NCBI GenBank assembly: GCA_900541195.1
Contig: UQIY01000052.1
Span: 1-13,140 of the forward strand
Reading direction: 5' to 3'
DNA: 13,140 nucleotides
Source: an uncultured Collinsella sp.
Lineage (GTDB): Bacteria > Actinomycetota > Coriobacteriia > Coriobacteriales > Coriobacteriaceae
Under the pieces are notes generated by a model. That model was not told where the DNA came from, did no database searches, and worked only from the letters and a program-made list of their open reading frames with translations. A program made the position numbers and the translations under genes. Below, one piece after another: positions 1 through 6,660 of the stretch. Numbering within the stretch: position 1 is the first letter of the stretch; every line of letters starts with the position of its first letter.

Positions 1-1179
1 AAGCTCGAGCTTTCGGACGAACTTGCCGCCGCTCCCGCCGAGGCCGTTGAGGTCGAGGGCCTGGACGAGCAGTTTGCCGGCTCGGCCGACGCCTTCGATA
101 CCGCCATGGACGCCATGGCCGAGCGCTTCCCCGAGCGCCGTGCCTCCGCCCCCGGCGACGCCGTCGACCGCGCCCGCATCACGCCCGAGACCGAGCTCGA
201 CGTGCCCGCCACCTCCGTCTACCAGGCCGGCGCTATCAAGCTCGAAGAGGAGCTCTCCCCCGCTGAGGCCTTCGAGACCGGCATGGGCGAGGCCGCCTAC
301 ACCTATCTGGCCGATCACGCCACCAAGCGCGTCGTCATCGATGTGCCCGCGTACGGACGCGCCACGGTTACCGTGCGCGTGAGCGGTGTCGACGCCGCCG
401 CGGCCATCGCCGCTATCGATGTCGTCGCCCGTCCGCAGGCAACGCTCGACCTGCAGATCGCCCTGGACTCCCCCGTCAACGGCCAAGGCGTCGTGGGCTC
501 CGTGCTGCGCGTGTGCGCTCACGAGTACGCCACCGTCAACGTAACCTGCACGCAGACGCTCGATGACAGCTGGATCGCGCTCGACGACACCGGTCTGTTC
601 CTGGACGAGGGCGCGCGCGTCAACGTGCAGCACACCGTCCTGGGTGCCGGTGCCAGCGCCACCGGCCTTGCCGGCGACCTGCTGGGCGACACCGCCAAGG
701 TGACCATCGATACCGATTACCTGGGTGCCCGCGAACAAGTTCGCGACTTTAACTACGAGCTGCGCCACCGCGGCCGCAAGACCGAGTGCGAGATCGACGC
801 CAACGGCGTGCTGACCGGTACGTCCAAGAAGGTCTACCGCGGCACCATCGACCTCGTGCACGGCTGCAAGGGTGCCGTCGGCACCGAGCGCGAAACCGTG
901 CTCTTGGCCAACAAGGGCGTCGACAACAAGACCGTTCCCGTCATCCTCTGCGACGAGGACGACGTCGCCGGCAACCACGGCGCCACCATCGGTCACGTCC
1001 GTGACGAACAGCTGTTCTATCTCGCCTGCCGCGGCCTTGACCAAAACGCCGCCGAGGACCTGTTCATCCGCGCCAAGCTGGAGGACGCCGCGCTTTCCGC
1101 CATCGACGAGCGCACCCGCGCCGCCGTCGTTCGCTTGGGCAACAACCTAATCGACAACTTTGAGGAGGAGCTCGCATGA
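1..1179 (+). CDS. sufD: SufD, Fe-S cluster assembly protein (5' end missing)
   Basis: SufD is a component of the cytoplasmic SufBCD scaffold complex that assembles iron-sulfur clusters. The frame is open from base 1, so the N-terminus lies outside the window; 392 codons are visible. The beta-helix core has the usual SufB/SufD character. The C-terminal signature is clear: a DEDDVAGNHGATIGHV stretch (family pattern: Asp-Val, then His-Gly-Ala-Thr-x-Gly), followed by DEQLFYLACRGL, which matches the family's EEQLFYLMSRGL-type segment. SufD is preferred over SufB because of the variable acidic, alanine-rich N-terminal part and the position directly before sufS; the two proteins are homologous, so sufB is the alternative. 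The stop codon overlaps the sufS start in an ATGA, so translation is probably coupled. The sufS ribosome binding site (GAGGAGG, around 1162-1168) lies inside the last codons of this gene. Confidence 0.88.
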   Translation, partial: KLELSDELAAAPAEAVEVEGLDEQFAGSADAFDTAMDAMAERFPERRASAPGDAVDRARITPETELDVPATSVYQAGAIKLEEELSPAEAFETGMGEAAYTYLADHATKRVVIDVPAYGRATVTVRVSGVDAAAAIAAIDVVARPQATLDLQIALDSPVNGQGVVGSVLRVCAHEYATVNVTCTQTLDDSWIALDDTGLFLDEGARVNVQHTVLGAGASATGLAGDLLGDTAKVTIDTDYLGAREQVRDFNYELRHRGRKTECEIDANGVLTGTSKKVYRGTIDLVHGCKGAVGTERETVLLANKGVDNKTVPVILCDEDDVAGNHGATIGHVRDEQLFYLACRGLDQNAAEDLFIRAKLEDAALSAIDERTRAAVVRLGNNLIDNFEEELA

Positions 1180-2501
1180 TCGACACCGAGCACGTTAAAT
1201 GCGATACCTGTACTGCCCCCGAGCCCATGGAGCTCGACGCCAGCGACGAGGCCTCGCGCGGCTGGCCTACCGTCGACATCGAGACCAATCCCTACAAGGC
1301 GCAGTTCCCGCTGTTCCAGCAGCACCCCGAAATCGCCTTCCTCGATAGCGCCGCTACCGCACAGCGCCCCGCCTGCGTGCTCGACGCCGAGCGCGACTTC
1401 TACCAGCGCATGAACGCCAACCCCCTGCGCGGCCTGTACTCGCTGTCCGTCGAGGCCACCGAGGCTATCGCGAAGGTGCGCCAGCAGATCGCCGATGTCA
1501 TCGGCGCCCCCCAGGCCAACGAGGTCGTCTTCACCCGCAACACGAGCGAGTCGCTCAACCTGGTCGCCAAGAGCTTTGCGCCCACGGTGCTGGAGCCGGG
1601 CGACGAGGTCGTCATCACCATCATGGAGCACCACTCCAACCTGATCCCGTGGCAGCAGGTCTGCCGCGAGACCGGCGCCAAGCTCGTCTACCTCTACCCC
1701 ACCAAGACCGGCCAGCTAACGACCGAGGAAGTTCTGTCCAAGGTGGGCCCCAAGACCAAGATCTTGGCCGTGGGTCAGGTCTCTAACGTGCTGGGCGTTG
1801 AGAATCCGGTCAAGAACCTAGGCAAGCTCGTGCACAAGTACGGCGGCTATCTGGTCGTCGACGGTGCGCAGTCGCTGCCGCACATGCCGGTCGATGTGGC
1901 CGATCTGGGAGCCGATTTCTTTGCCTTTAGCGCGCACAAGGCTATGGGCCCCATGGGCATCGGCGTGCTGTGGGGCAAGATGGACCTGCTCAACGCCATG
2001 CCGCCCATGCTCACCGGCGGCGAGATGATCGACTCGGTCACCGAGCAGGACGCCGTCTGGGCGCCCGTCCCCGAGAAATTCGAGGCCGGCACGCAGGACG
2101 CCGCCGGCATCTTCGCCACGGGCGCGGCGCTTGACTACCTGGTCAACACGGTAGGCTACGAAAACATCCAGACCCGTGAGAAGGCACTCGTCCACTACCT
2201 GATGGGCGAGCTCATGCAGCTCGACTTTGTCCAGATCATCGGCTCCATCTATTGGGACAACCACCACGGCGTCGTCAGCTTTAACGTCAAGGGCATCCAC
2301 CCGCACGATGTCGCGAGCATCATGGACATGGACGGCGTTTGCATCCGCGCCGGTCACCACTGCGCGCAGCCTCTGCTCACCTGGCTGGGCGTCGAGAACC
2401 TTGCCTGCTGCCGCGCCAGCGTGGCCTTCTACAACGACAAGGCCGATATCGACAAGTTCATCGCCGGCCTGCATCACGTTTGGAGCACGTTCAATGGGTA
2501 A
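1176..2501 (+). CDS. sufS: SufS, type II cysteine desulfurase
   Basis: This PLP enzyme converts cysteine to alanine and passes the sulfur as a persulfide to SufU for cluster assembly. The 441-residue product has the fold type I motifs of the SufS/CsdA group: EHHSNLIPWQ (151-160, cofactor-binding region), VVDGAQSLPH (227-236, the PLP-binding Asp), SAHKAMGPMGIG (252-263, Schiff-base Lys255) and RAGHHCAQPL (391-400, catalytic Cys396). It is longer than the usual roughly 405-residue family member because of about 40 extra N-terminal residues that include C9-x-x-C12. The start is set by the ATGA overlap with sufD and a GAGGAGG ribosome binding site just upstream. Its end overlaps sufU by 8 bases. 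The U-type scaffold downstream, with no SufE, fits a Gram-positive style SufS-SufU pair. Confidence 0.95.
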   Translation: MIDTEHVKCDTCTAPEPMELDASDEASRGWPTVDIETNPYKAQFPLFQQHPEIAFLDSAATAQRPACVLDAERDFYQRMNANPLRGLYSLSVEATEAIAKVRQQIADVIGAPQANEVVFTRNTSESLNLVAKSFAPTVLEPGDEVVITIMEHHSNLIPWQQVCRETGAKLVYLYPTKTGQLTTEEVLSKVGPKTKILAVGQVSNVLGVENPVKNLGKLVHKYGGYLVVDGAQSLPHMPVDVADLGADFFAFSAHKAMGPMGIGVLWGKMDLLNAMPPMLTGGEMIDSVTEQDAVWAPVPEKFEAGTQDAAGIFATGAALDYLVNTVGYENIQTREKALVHYLMGELMQLDFVQIIGSIYWDNHHGVVSFNVKGIHPHDVASIMDMDGVCIRAGHHCAQPLLTWLGVENLACCRASVAFYNDKADIDKFIAGLHHVWSTFNG

Positions 2502-2916
2502 TCTGTACACCTCTACCACGTTTATGGAGCACAACTCGCACCCCGACTACAAGTACGAGATGGATGCCCCCACGCACGAGCACGACGGCATCAACCCCAG
2601 CTGCGGCGATGAGCTCACTCTGCAGCTGCGTGTCGAGAACAACGTGATCGAGGAGGCCTCCTTTACCGGTCACGGCTGCGCCATCAGCCAGGCCAGCGCC
2701 GATATCATGGCCGACCTCATCACCGGCGAGACGGTCGAGGAAGCACGTCGTCTGGCAGGGCTTTTCCTCGCCATGATCCGTGGCGAGCAGCTCTCCGAGG
2801 AAGACCTGGAAGACCTGGACGAGGCCGCCCAGCTCCAGGACATCTCGCACATGCCCGCCCGCGTCAAATGCGCCGAGTTAGCCTGGCGCACCCTCGACGG
2901 CATGCTCGAAGGGTAA
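2494..2916 (+). CDS. sufU: SufU, zinc-dependent sulfur acceptor / U-type scaffold
   Basis: SufU takes the persulfide from SufS; in Gram-positive bacteria it is a Zn protein acting mainly as a sulfurtransferase. The 140-residue product keeps the expected ligands: Cys37 and Asp39 in NPSCGDEL, Cys62 in GHGCAISQASADIM, and Cys126 in RVKCAELAW. Spacing and the insert between the second and third cysteines match the SufU branch rather than IscU. The chosen ATG lies inside the end of sufS (8-base overlap) in the frame that gives the family N-terminus; the open frame extends further upstream only as sequence within sufS. It is the last gene of the operon, followed by a strong terminator 40 bases later. 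Confidence 0.95.
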   Translation: MGNLYTSTTFMEHNSHPDYKYEMDAPTHEHDGINPSCGDELTLQLRVENNVIEEASFTGHGCAISQASADIMADLITGETVEEARRLAGLFLAMIRGEQLSEEDLEDLDEAAQLQDISHMPARVKCAELAWRTLDGMLEG

Positions 2917-2956
2917 ACTAGCCAGAAGCGGATGCCCCAGATCAAAGGGTTTGATT

Positions 2957-2990
2957 GCCGAGCCGCCCAATACGGGCGGCTCGGCTTTTT
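2957..2990 (+). terminator. Rho-independent terminator of the suf operon
   Basis: Perfect 12-bp GC-rich stem (2957-2968 with 2974-2985), a 5-base loop AATAC, then TTTTT at 2986-2990. It begins 40 bases after the sufU stop. Confidence 0.95.
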
Positions 2991-3190
2991 CATAACGCCT
3001 CGGACACACAAAGTTCGCGCGTCCGGCGCTCGCCCTGTCATTTACCGAACAGCCAGCCGCAAACACGGACGTTTTCCACAGTGTCAACGGCTAGCGACAG
3101 AGCCACGGGCACCCCAAGCAACGCCCCATGCCCCGTCCTGCTGGGCTCCGGTTCGCTTCGCGCCCGCCACAGACGGGTCCCATAGGGTAC

Positions 3191-3221
3191 GGCGTGCATT
3201 TTTGCGAGTTTTCAGCACGCC
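3191..3221 (-). repeat. Palindromic element A (REP-like)
   Basis: Perfect 7-bp arms GGCGTGC (3191-3197) and GCACGCC (3215-3221) enclose a 17-base AT-rich spacer. Read on the minus strand, the interior contains TGAAAACTCGCAAAAAT. The 12 bases TGCTGAAAACTC recur exactly in element B in the opposite orientation, and arm length, spacer length and part of the interior recur in element C. Confidence 0.6.
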
Positions 3222-3394
3222 AAGTTGCGTGTATACGCATTGAAAGCGTTAATCAACGTCTCCAGGCACCCTTTTATATCGTTTTAGAACAAGCATAGTG
3301 GTCTCAGGGGTCACAAGCATGCGCTTTGGAGGCACATCGGCAGGCATAAATGGCTTCGGGACCCATATATTTCAAGATTACGGCGGTGCCGACA

Positions 3395-3432
3395 GCACCA
3401 CGATGCTGAAAACTCCGCTTTTTGCACGGTGT
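3395..3432 (+). repeat. Palindromic element B (REP-like, imperfect)
   Basis: It contains TGCTGAAAACTC (3404-3415), an exact inverted copy of 3206-3217 in element A. This is followed by CGC, five T and GCACG, where element A on its minus strand has GC, five A and TGCACG. The outer arms CACGATGC and GCACGGTG pair imperfectly. Confidence 0.5.
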
Positions 3433-3587
3433 GGACGGGGGTAGGCGCGGGTAAAACCGGACTGAGCCGTATTTTTATGCAAGACGGCAATCGTTCTATG
3501 CATATCGAGAAGTGCAGTCAGCGTACCAAGCATTTAGAACGCAGGTTGCGGCGCATGAACGACCCCAGCCGCGGTGCACAGGCAGCC

Positions 3588-4400
3588 CTACATCACGTTT
3601 CCGCCAGCCCGCATCGCCGTCCCCGTGCGGGTCCGCACAATACGAGAAACCGTACTTTTGCCAATCCCGGTATAGTGCTCAATCTGACGCACCGTAAATC
3701 CGGCATCGCGCAATCCAACGATAACGGCATCGCGCCGCGCCGGCGGTGCGGCTTTAACCCCGTGGAGCGGAGCCCCGAGGCTCTTCGCCAACCTGTCGGC
3801 AAAGGCGTGGCGTTCCCACTCCGTCTCTTTCATATCGCACAGCACCGGTTCGCCGCCGTCGGGCATCGCTAGCGAATAGGCAATAAAGCCCTCGGCAGAA
3901 CCAAAAAGTTCAAGTACACAAGAAGGATCGGAAAATCCCCTCGTGACATCGGCCGCATCGCTGTCGTAAGCGCGCAGATGCTCCGCAAAGCTGCTCCAGG
4001 GATAACGCTCGATTAGGCTAATGCCCTCCTCCTGCGGATCGGCGTGTACGGAGCGAATAGCCTCCATCACCTGCCAGTCGGTATCGAGCGAGCGGCGCTC
4101 AAAACGCTCACGAAATAGGCAGCCCGCGCGCCCAGCGCGCTTATTGAACCGACGAGCATACGTCAACAGCAGCCGCTGCATAGCAGCGCTCATTTCGTCC
4201 TCGTAATCCAAAAGCACCAGATCCACGTAGTCGCTCATGAGACACCAGGCCACAATCGTCACCTGGGCATCGCGGCAGCAGTCGCGCATCAGTTCCAAAA
4301 ACTCCCACCGGTCCTCGTCGCTCTCAAAGATCAACTGCCCGCCCATACCGCGGGCACAAACATGGTAAAAACCGGTGATCGTTTTCCAAACGCGCTGCAT
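3588..4400 (-). CDS. RAYT-like Y1/REP-associated transposase, catalytically degenerate, with C-terminal HTH
   Basis: The 270-residue product resembles the Y1 (IS200-like/REP-associated tyrosine transposase) family. The N-terminal YHVCARGMGGQLIF (12-25) corresponds to the family YHVxxRGxxxxxIF strand; WCLMSDYVDLVLL (52-64) to YCLMPNHVHLLL; GCLFRERFERR (93-103) to GHLWQGRFKS; RSVHADPQEEGI (116-127) to RYIHLNPVRAGL; and RYPWSSF (132-138) to YRWSSY. By this alignment the two metal-binding His of the HUH motif are Tyr58 and Asp60, and the nucleophilic Tyr is Ser117, so single-strand cleavage is unlikely. Residues 222-257 look like a helix-turn-helix (GFTVRQIEHYTGIGKSTVSRIV). The start has a ribosome binding site AAGGGAG at 4405-4411. 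It may be a domesticated DNA-binding protein. The alignment was made by eye; the family is fairly sure, the role is not. Confidence 0.8.
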   Translation of the reverse strand: MQRVWKTITGFYHVCARGMGGQLIFESDEDRWEFLELMRDCCRDAQVTIVAWCLMSDYVDLVLLDYEDEMSAAMQRLLLTYARRFNKRAGRAGCLFRERFERRSLDTDWQVMEAIRSVHADPQEEGISLIERYPWSSFAEHLRAYDSDAADVTRGFSDPSCVLELFGSAEGFIAYSLAMPDGGEPVLCDMKETEWERHAFADRLAKSLGAPLHGVKAAPPARRDAVIVGLRDAGFTVRQIEHYTGIGKSTVSRIVRTRTGTAMRAGGNVM

Positions 4401-4452
4401 GGCGCTCCCTTCGCCGGGATCTGCTTACCATCCAATACATCACGATTGAAAC

Positions 4453-4483
4453 GTGCCATCAAAACATTCACGCAAAATGGCAC
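4453..4483 (+). repeat. Palindromic element C (REP-like)
   Basis: Perfect 7-bp arms GTGCCAT (4453-4459) and ATGGCAC (4477-4483) enclose a 17-base spacer, the same 7-17-7 geometry as element A. The interior AAAAC..CGCAAAA followed by TGGCAC resembles element A read on its minus strand (AAAACT CGCAAAAATGCAC). It lies 52 bases upstream of the RAYT-like start codon. Confidence 0.5.
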
Positions 4484-4621
4484 CCGTCGACGGTAAAAGG
4501 CGGCAATCCGATGGCGAACGGCAATATAGCCACAGGTCAGGCAACGCAGCCTTGCCAAAAGCTTGACCACAACCGAGCCCCTTCAACGGACCGCACAACC
4601 ACAAACAGTTTAGTTAAATCG

Positions 4622-4633
4622 TTTCAATTGAAA
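4622..4633. repeat. Perfect 12-bp palindrome, possible operator
   Basis: TTTCAATTGAAA, about 60 bases upstream of the only -10-like box in this gap. A site of this symmetry could bind a dimeric regulator of the scaffold-GGGtGRT operon. It does not match the Fur, IdeR, IscR or FNR consensus that I know. Confidence 0.3.
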
Positions 4634-4792
4634 GTTCCGCGCTTCTCGCTACGAAAACTGAGCCGTTCGCCGAATATTCTGTGCATTTCGCGGTATTATA
4701 GGGGCTGCATGTCATGTCCCTTTCGAAGGGTCGCCCGGCAATCGCCAGCCACGACCCCCAGACGGGACGCCAACACGATAGAGAGGAGAGGC

Positions 4793-5527
4793 ATGCAGTA
4801 CTCACAGGAAGTGGAGAACATGTGCCCCGTTGCCAAGGGTGCATACCACGGCCCCGCACCCATCCCCGAGGAGGGCAAGTGGGTCCAGGCTAAGGAGATT
4901 TCCGACATCTCCGGTCTTACGCACGGTGTGGGTTGGTGCGCACCTCAGCAGGGCGCCTGCAAGCTCACGCTGAACGTCAAGGACGGCATCATCGAGGAGG
5001 CCCTCGTTGAGACCATCGGCTGCTCGGGCATGACCCACTCTGCCGCCATGGCTTCCGAGATCCTTCCCGGCAAGACCATCCTCGAGGCCCTCAACACCGA
5101 CCTCGTCTGCGACGCCATCAACGTTGCTATGCGCGAGATCTTCCTGCAGATCGTTTACGGCCGCAGCCAGACCGCGTTCTCCGAGGGCGGCCTGCCCGTG
5201 GGCGCCTCCCTCGACGACCTCGGCAAGGGCCTTCGCTCTCAGGTCGGCACCATGTTCGGCACCAAGGCCAAGGGCGCTCGTTACCTCGAGCTCGCTCAGG
5301 GCTACGTCACCCGCATGGCTCTCAACGACAAGAACGAGATCATCGCGTTCGAGTTCCTGAACCTCGGTAAGTTCACCGACGCCGTCAAGGCCGGCAAGAC
5401 CCCCGAGGAGGCCATCGCTGGCGCTATGGGCCACTATGGTCAGTGGGAGAACGCTGCCAAGTACATCGACCCGCGCACCGACGAGGAGACTCACTCCGTC
5501 GCCAGCGTGTTCCCGGTTCACGAGTAG
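4793..5527 (+). CDS. NifU/IscU-like iron-sulfur scaffold protein, partner of GGGtGRT
   Basis: The 244-residue product has an N-terminal NifU/IscU-like half. ACKLTLNVKDGIIEEALVE (55-73) followed by IGCSGMTHSAAMASEIL (75-91) and GKTILEAL (93-100) parallels the VCGD..L.l.v.dg.Ie.a.f.t.GC.a..ass.l.e.i.GKtl.eAl pattern of U-type scaffolds. Cysteines are at 11, 49, 56, 77 and 106; Cys56, Cys77 and Cys106 would be the candidate ligands by position. The Asp after the first ligand (CGD) is missing: here it is CKL. The C-terminal part (about 125-244) is not found in IscU or SufU. The start is fixed by GAGAGGAGAG at 4781-4790. The next gene follows after 18 bases. All 14 Lys codons are AAG, a sign of high expression. 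This gene class is often annotated as an iron-sulfur cluster assembly scaffold beside GGGtGRT; I know of no experimental role. Confidence 0.85.
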   Translation: MQYSQEVENMCPVAKGAYHGPAPIPEEGKWVQAKEISDISGLTHGVGWCAPQQGACKLTLNVKDGIIEEALVETIGCSGMTHSAAMASEILPGKTILEALNTDLVCDAINVAMREIFLQIVYGRSQTAFSEGGLPVGASLDDLGKGLRSQVGTMFGTKAKGARYLELAQGYVTRMALNDKNEIIAFEFLNLGKFTDAVKAGKTPEEAIAGAMGHYGQWENAAKYIDPRTDEETHSVASVFPVHE

Positions 5528-5545
5528 AAAGGGAGGGAAATAACT

Positions 5546-6550
5546 ATGACTGTTACGTTCGAAGGTTACGAGCGCCGCGCTGACAAGATCAACAAGTGCC
5601 TCGCCGACAACGGCATCGCCTCCCTCGAGGAAGCTCTGCAGATCTGCACCGACAAGGGCTTCAACCCGCGTGAGATCGTCAACAACACCCAGTCCATCGC
5701 CTTCCAGAACGCCGAGTGGGCCTACACCCTCGGCTGCGCTCTCGCTGTCAAGCGTGGCGCCAAGACTGCTTCTGAGGCTGCCGCCATCATCGGCGAGGGC
5801 ATCCAGGCCTTCACCGTTCCCGGCTCCGTCGCCGAGGACCGCAAGGTCGGTCTGGGTCACGGTAACCTGGGCGCCATGCTGCTCTCCGACGACACCGAGT
5901 GCTTCGCCTTCCTGGCTGGCCATGAGTCCTTCGCTGCCGCTGAGGGCGCTATCGGCCTGGCTCTGAACGCCAACAAGGCTCGTAAGAAGCCGCTGCGCGT
6001 TATCCTCAACGGTCTGGGCAAGGACGCCGCTCAGATCATCGCCCGCATCAACGGCTTCACCTACGTGAAGACCCAGTTCGACTACTTCACGGGCGAGCTC
6101 AAGGTCGTCGAGACCATCCCCTACTCCGATGGTCCCCGCGCCGCCGTCAACTGCTACGGCGCCGACGACGTCCGCGAGGGCGTTGCCATCATGTGGCACG
6201 AGAACGTCGACATCTCGATCACCGGCAACTCCACCAACCCGACGCGCTTCCAGCACCCCGTCGCTGGCACCTACAAGAAGGAGCGCCTCGAGGCTGGCAA
6301 GAAGTACTTCTCCGTCGCTTCTGGTGGCGGCACTGGCCGTACCCTGCACCCGGACAACATGGGCGCCGGCCCTGCCTCTTACGGCATGACCGACACCATG
6401 GGCCGTATGCACTCCGACGCCCAGTTCGCCGGTTCTTCCTCCGTGCCTGCGCACGTCGACATGATGGGTCTCATCGGCATGGGCAACAACCCCATGGTCG
6501 GTGCCACCGTCGCCTGCGCTGTCGCCGTCGAGGAGGCCCTCAAGGCCTAA
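5546..6550 (+). CDS. GGGtGRT-family protein
   Basis: The 334-residue product carries the family-naming motif GGGTGRT at 260-266 in a YFSVASGGGTGRTLHPDNMG context and belongs to the GGGtGRT protein family, whose biochemical function I do not know to be established. It has no signal peptide or membrane segment, so it is probably cytoplasmic. Other notable segments are VGLGHGNLGAMLLSDDTECFAFLAGHESFAA (101-131), ILNGLGKDAAQIIARINGF (153-171) and the Met/Gly-rich tail HVDMMGLIGMGNNPMVGA (303-320). Cysteines lie at 18, 34, 64, 119, 203 and 324; none form a close ferredoxin-like cluster. The ribosome binding site AAAGGGAGGG (5528-5537) precedes the start. All 17 Lys codons are AAG and all Asn codons AAC, pointing to high expression. 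Coupling to the scaffold gene suggests it receives or shares an Fe-S cluster. Confidence 0.92.
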   Translation: MTVTFEGYERRADKINKCLADNGIASLEEALQICTDKGFNPREIVNNTQSIAFQNAEWAYTLGCALAVKRGAKTASEAAAIIGEGIQAFTVPGSVAEDRKVGLGHGNLGAMLLSDDTECFAFLAGHESFAAAEGAIGLALNANKARKKPLRVILNGLGKDAAQIIARINGFTYVKTQFDYFTGELKVVETIPYSDGPRAAVNCYGADDVREGVAIMWHENVDISITGNSTNPTRFQHPVAGTYKKERLEAGKKYFSVASGGGTGRTLHPDNMGAGPASYGMTDTMGRMHSDAQFAGSSSVPAHVDMMGLIGMGNNPMVGATVACAVAVEEALKA

Positions 6551-6581
6551 TCGCGCCCGCGCGATGCTCATATAGTTGAGC
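6551..6581 (+). repeat. Two hairpins before the GGGtGRT terminator
   Basis: Directly after the stop codon, TCGCGC/GCGCGA (6551-6564, 2-base centre) is followed by GCTCA/TGAGC (6566-6570 with 6577-6581, 6-base loop). With the terminator they make three consecutive stem-loops in under 70 bases. Confidence 0.5.
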
Positions 6582-6584
6582 TTT

Positions 6585-6619
6585 AGAGCCGCTACCCGCA
6601 CGGGTAGCGGCTCTTTTTT
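6585..6619 (+). terminator. Rho-independent terminator of the scaffold-GGGtGRT operon
   Basis: Perfect 13-bp stem (6585-6597 with 6602-6614), tetraloop GCAC, and a run of six T ending at 6619. Confidence 0.96.
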
Positions 6620-6660
6620 GTCGCCGCAAAGCGTTCAAGAGCCGATATATCAGTTCTGAT

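Larger units (their letters stand above)
2991..3587. other. Gene-poor interval between suf and the RAYT-like gene
   Basis: About 600 bases with no convincing gene on either strand: short open frames lack a ribosome binding site and family features. The base composition is less GC-rich than the flanking genes from about 3220 to 3420. It contains the palindromic elements at 3191-3221 and 3395-3432, a small hairpin GGTGC/GCACC within 3386-3400, and a weak inverted repeat GCCGT (3466-3470) / ACGGC (3484-3488) with an AT-rich spacer. No promoter of reasonable quality was found. Confidence 0.6.
4412..4792 (+). promoter_or_regulatory. Upstream region of the scaffold-GGGtGRT operon
   Basis: This 380-base gap between divergent genes holds repeat element C (4453-4483), a perfect palindrome TTTCAATTGAAA (4622-4633), a possible -10 box TATTAT (4694-4699) without a good -35 box, and the ribosome binding site GAGAGGAGAG (4781-4790) that fixes the start of the next gene at 4793. 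An open frame runs through this region in phase with the scaffold gene but shows no family similarity, so it is treated as non-coding. No known riboswitch was recognised. Confidence 0.4.

Noticed and set aside
1818..2534. A 238-codon minus-strand open frame opposite sufS
   Set aside because: Same artefact: antisense to a strongly conserved gene, without a recognisable domain.
3466..3488. A further REP-like element (GCCGT, AT-rich spacer, ACGGC)
   Set aside because: The arms are only 5 bp and the interior similarity to elements A-C is too short to separate from chance.
3429..3872. Plus-strand open frame overlapping the RAYT-like gene
   Set aside because: It runs opposite a gene with clear family motifs and has no ribosome binding site or known domain.
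4677..4700. GTGCATTTCGCGG near the scaffold promoter as another copy of element A
   Set aside because: Only about eight bases match in a row and no paired arm is present.
4511..4792. Long in-frame N-terminal extension of the scaffold protein
   Set aside because: It has no family similarity and no ribosome binding site, whereas GAGAGGAGAG sits just before the ATG at 4793.
4802..6601. A 599-codon open frame on the minus strand opposite the scaffold-GGGtGRT operon
   Set aside because: It is antisense to two well-supported genes and has the Val/Gly/Asp/Leu-rich composition produced by reading biased GC-rich codons backwards.
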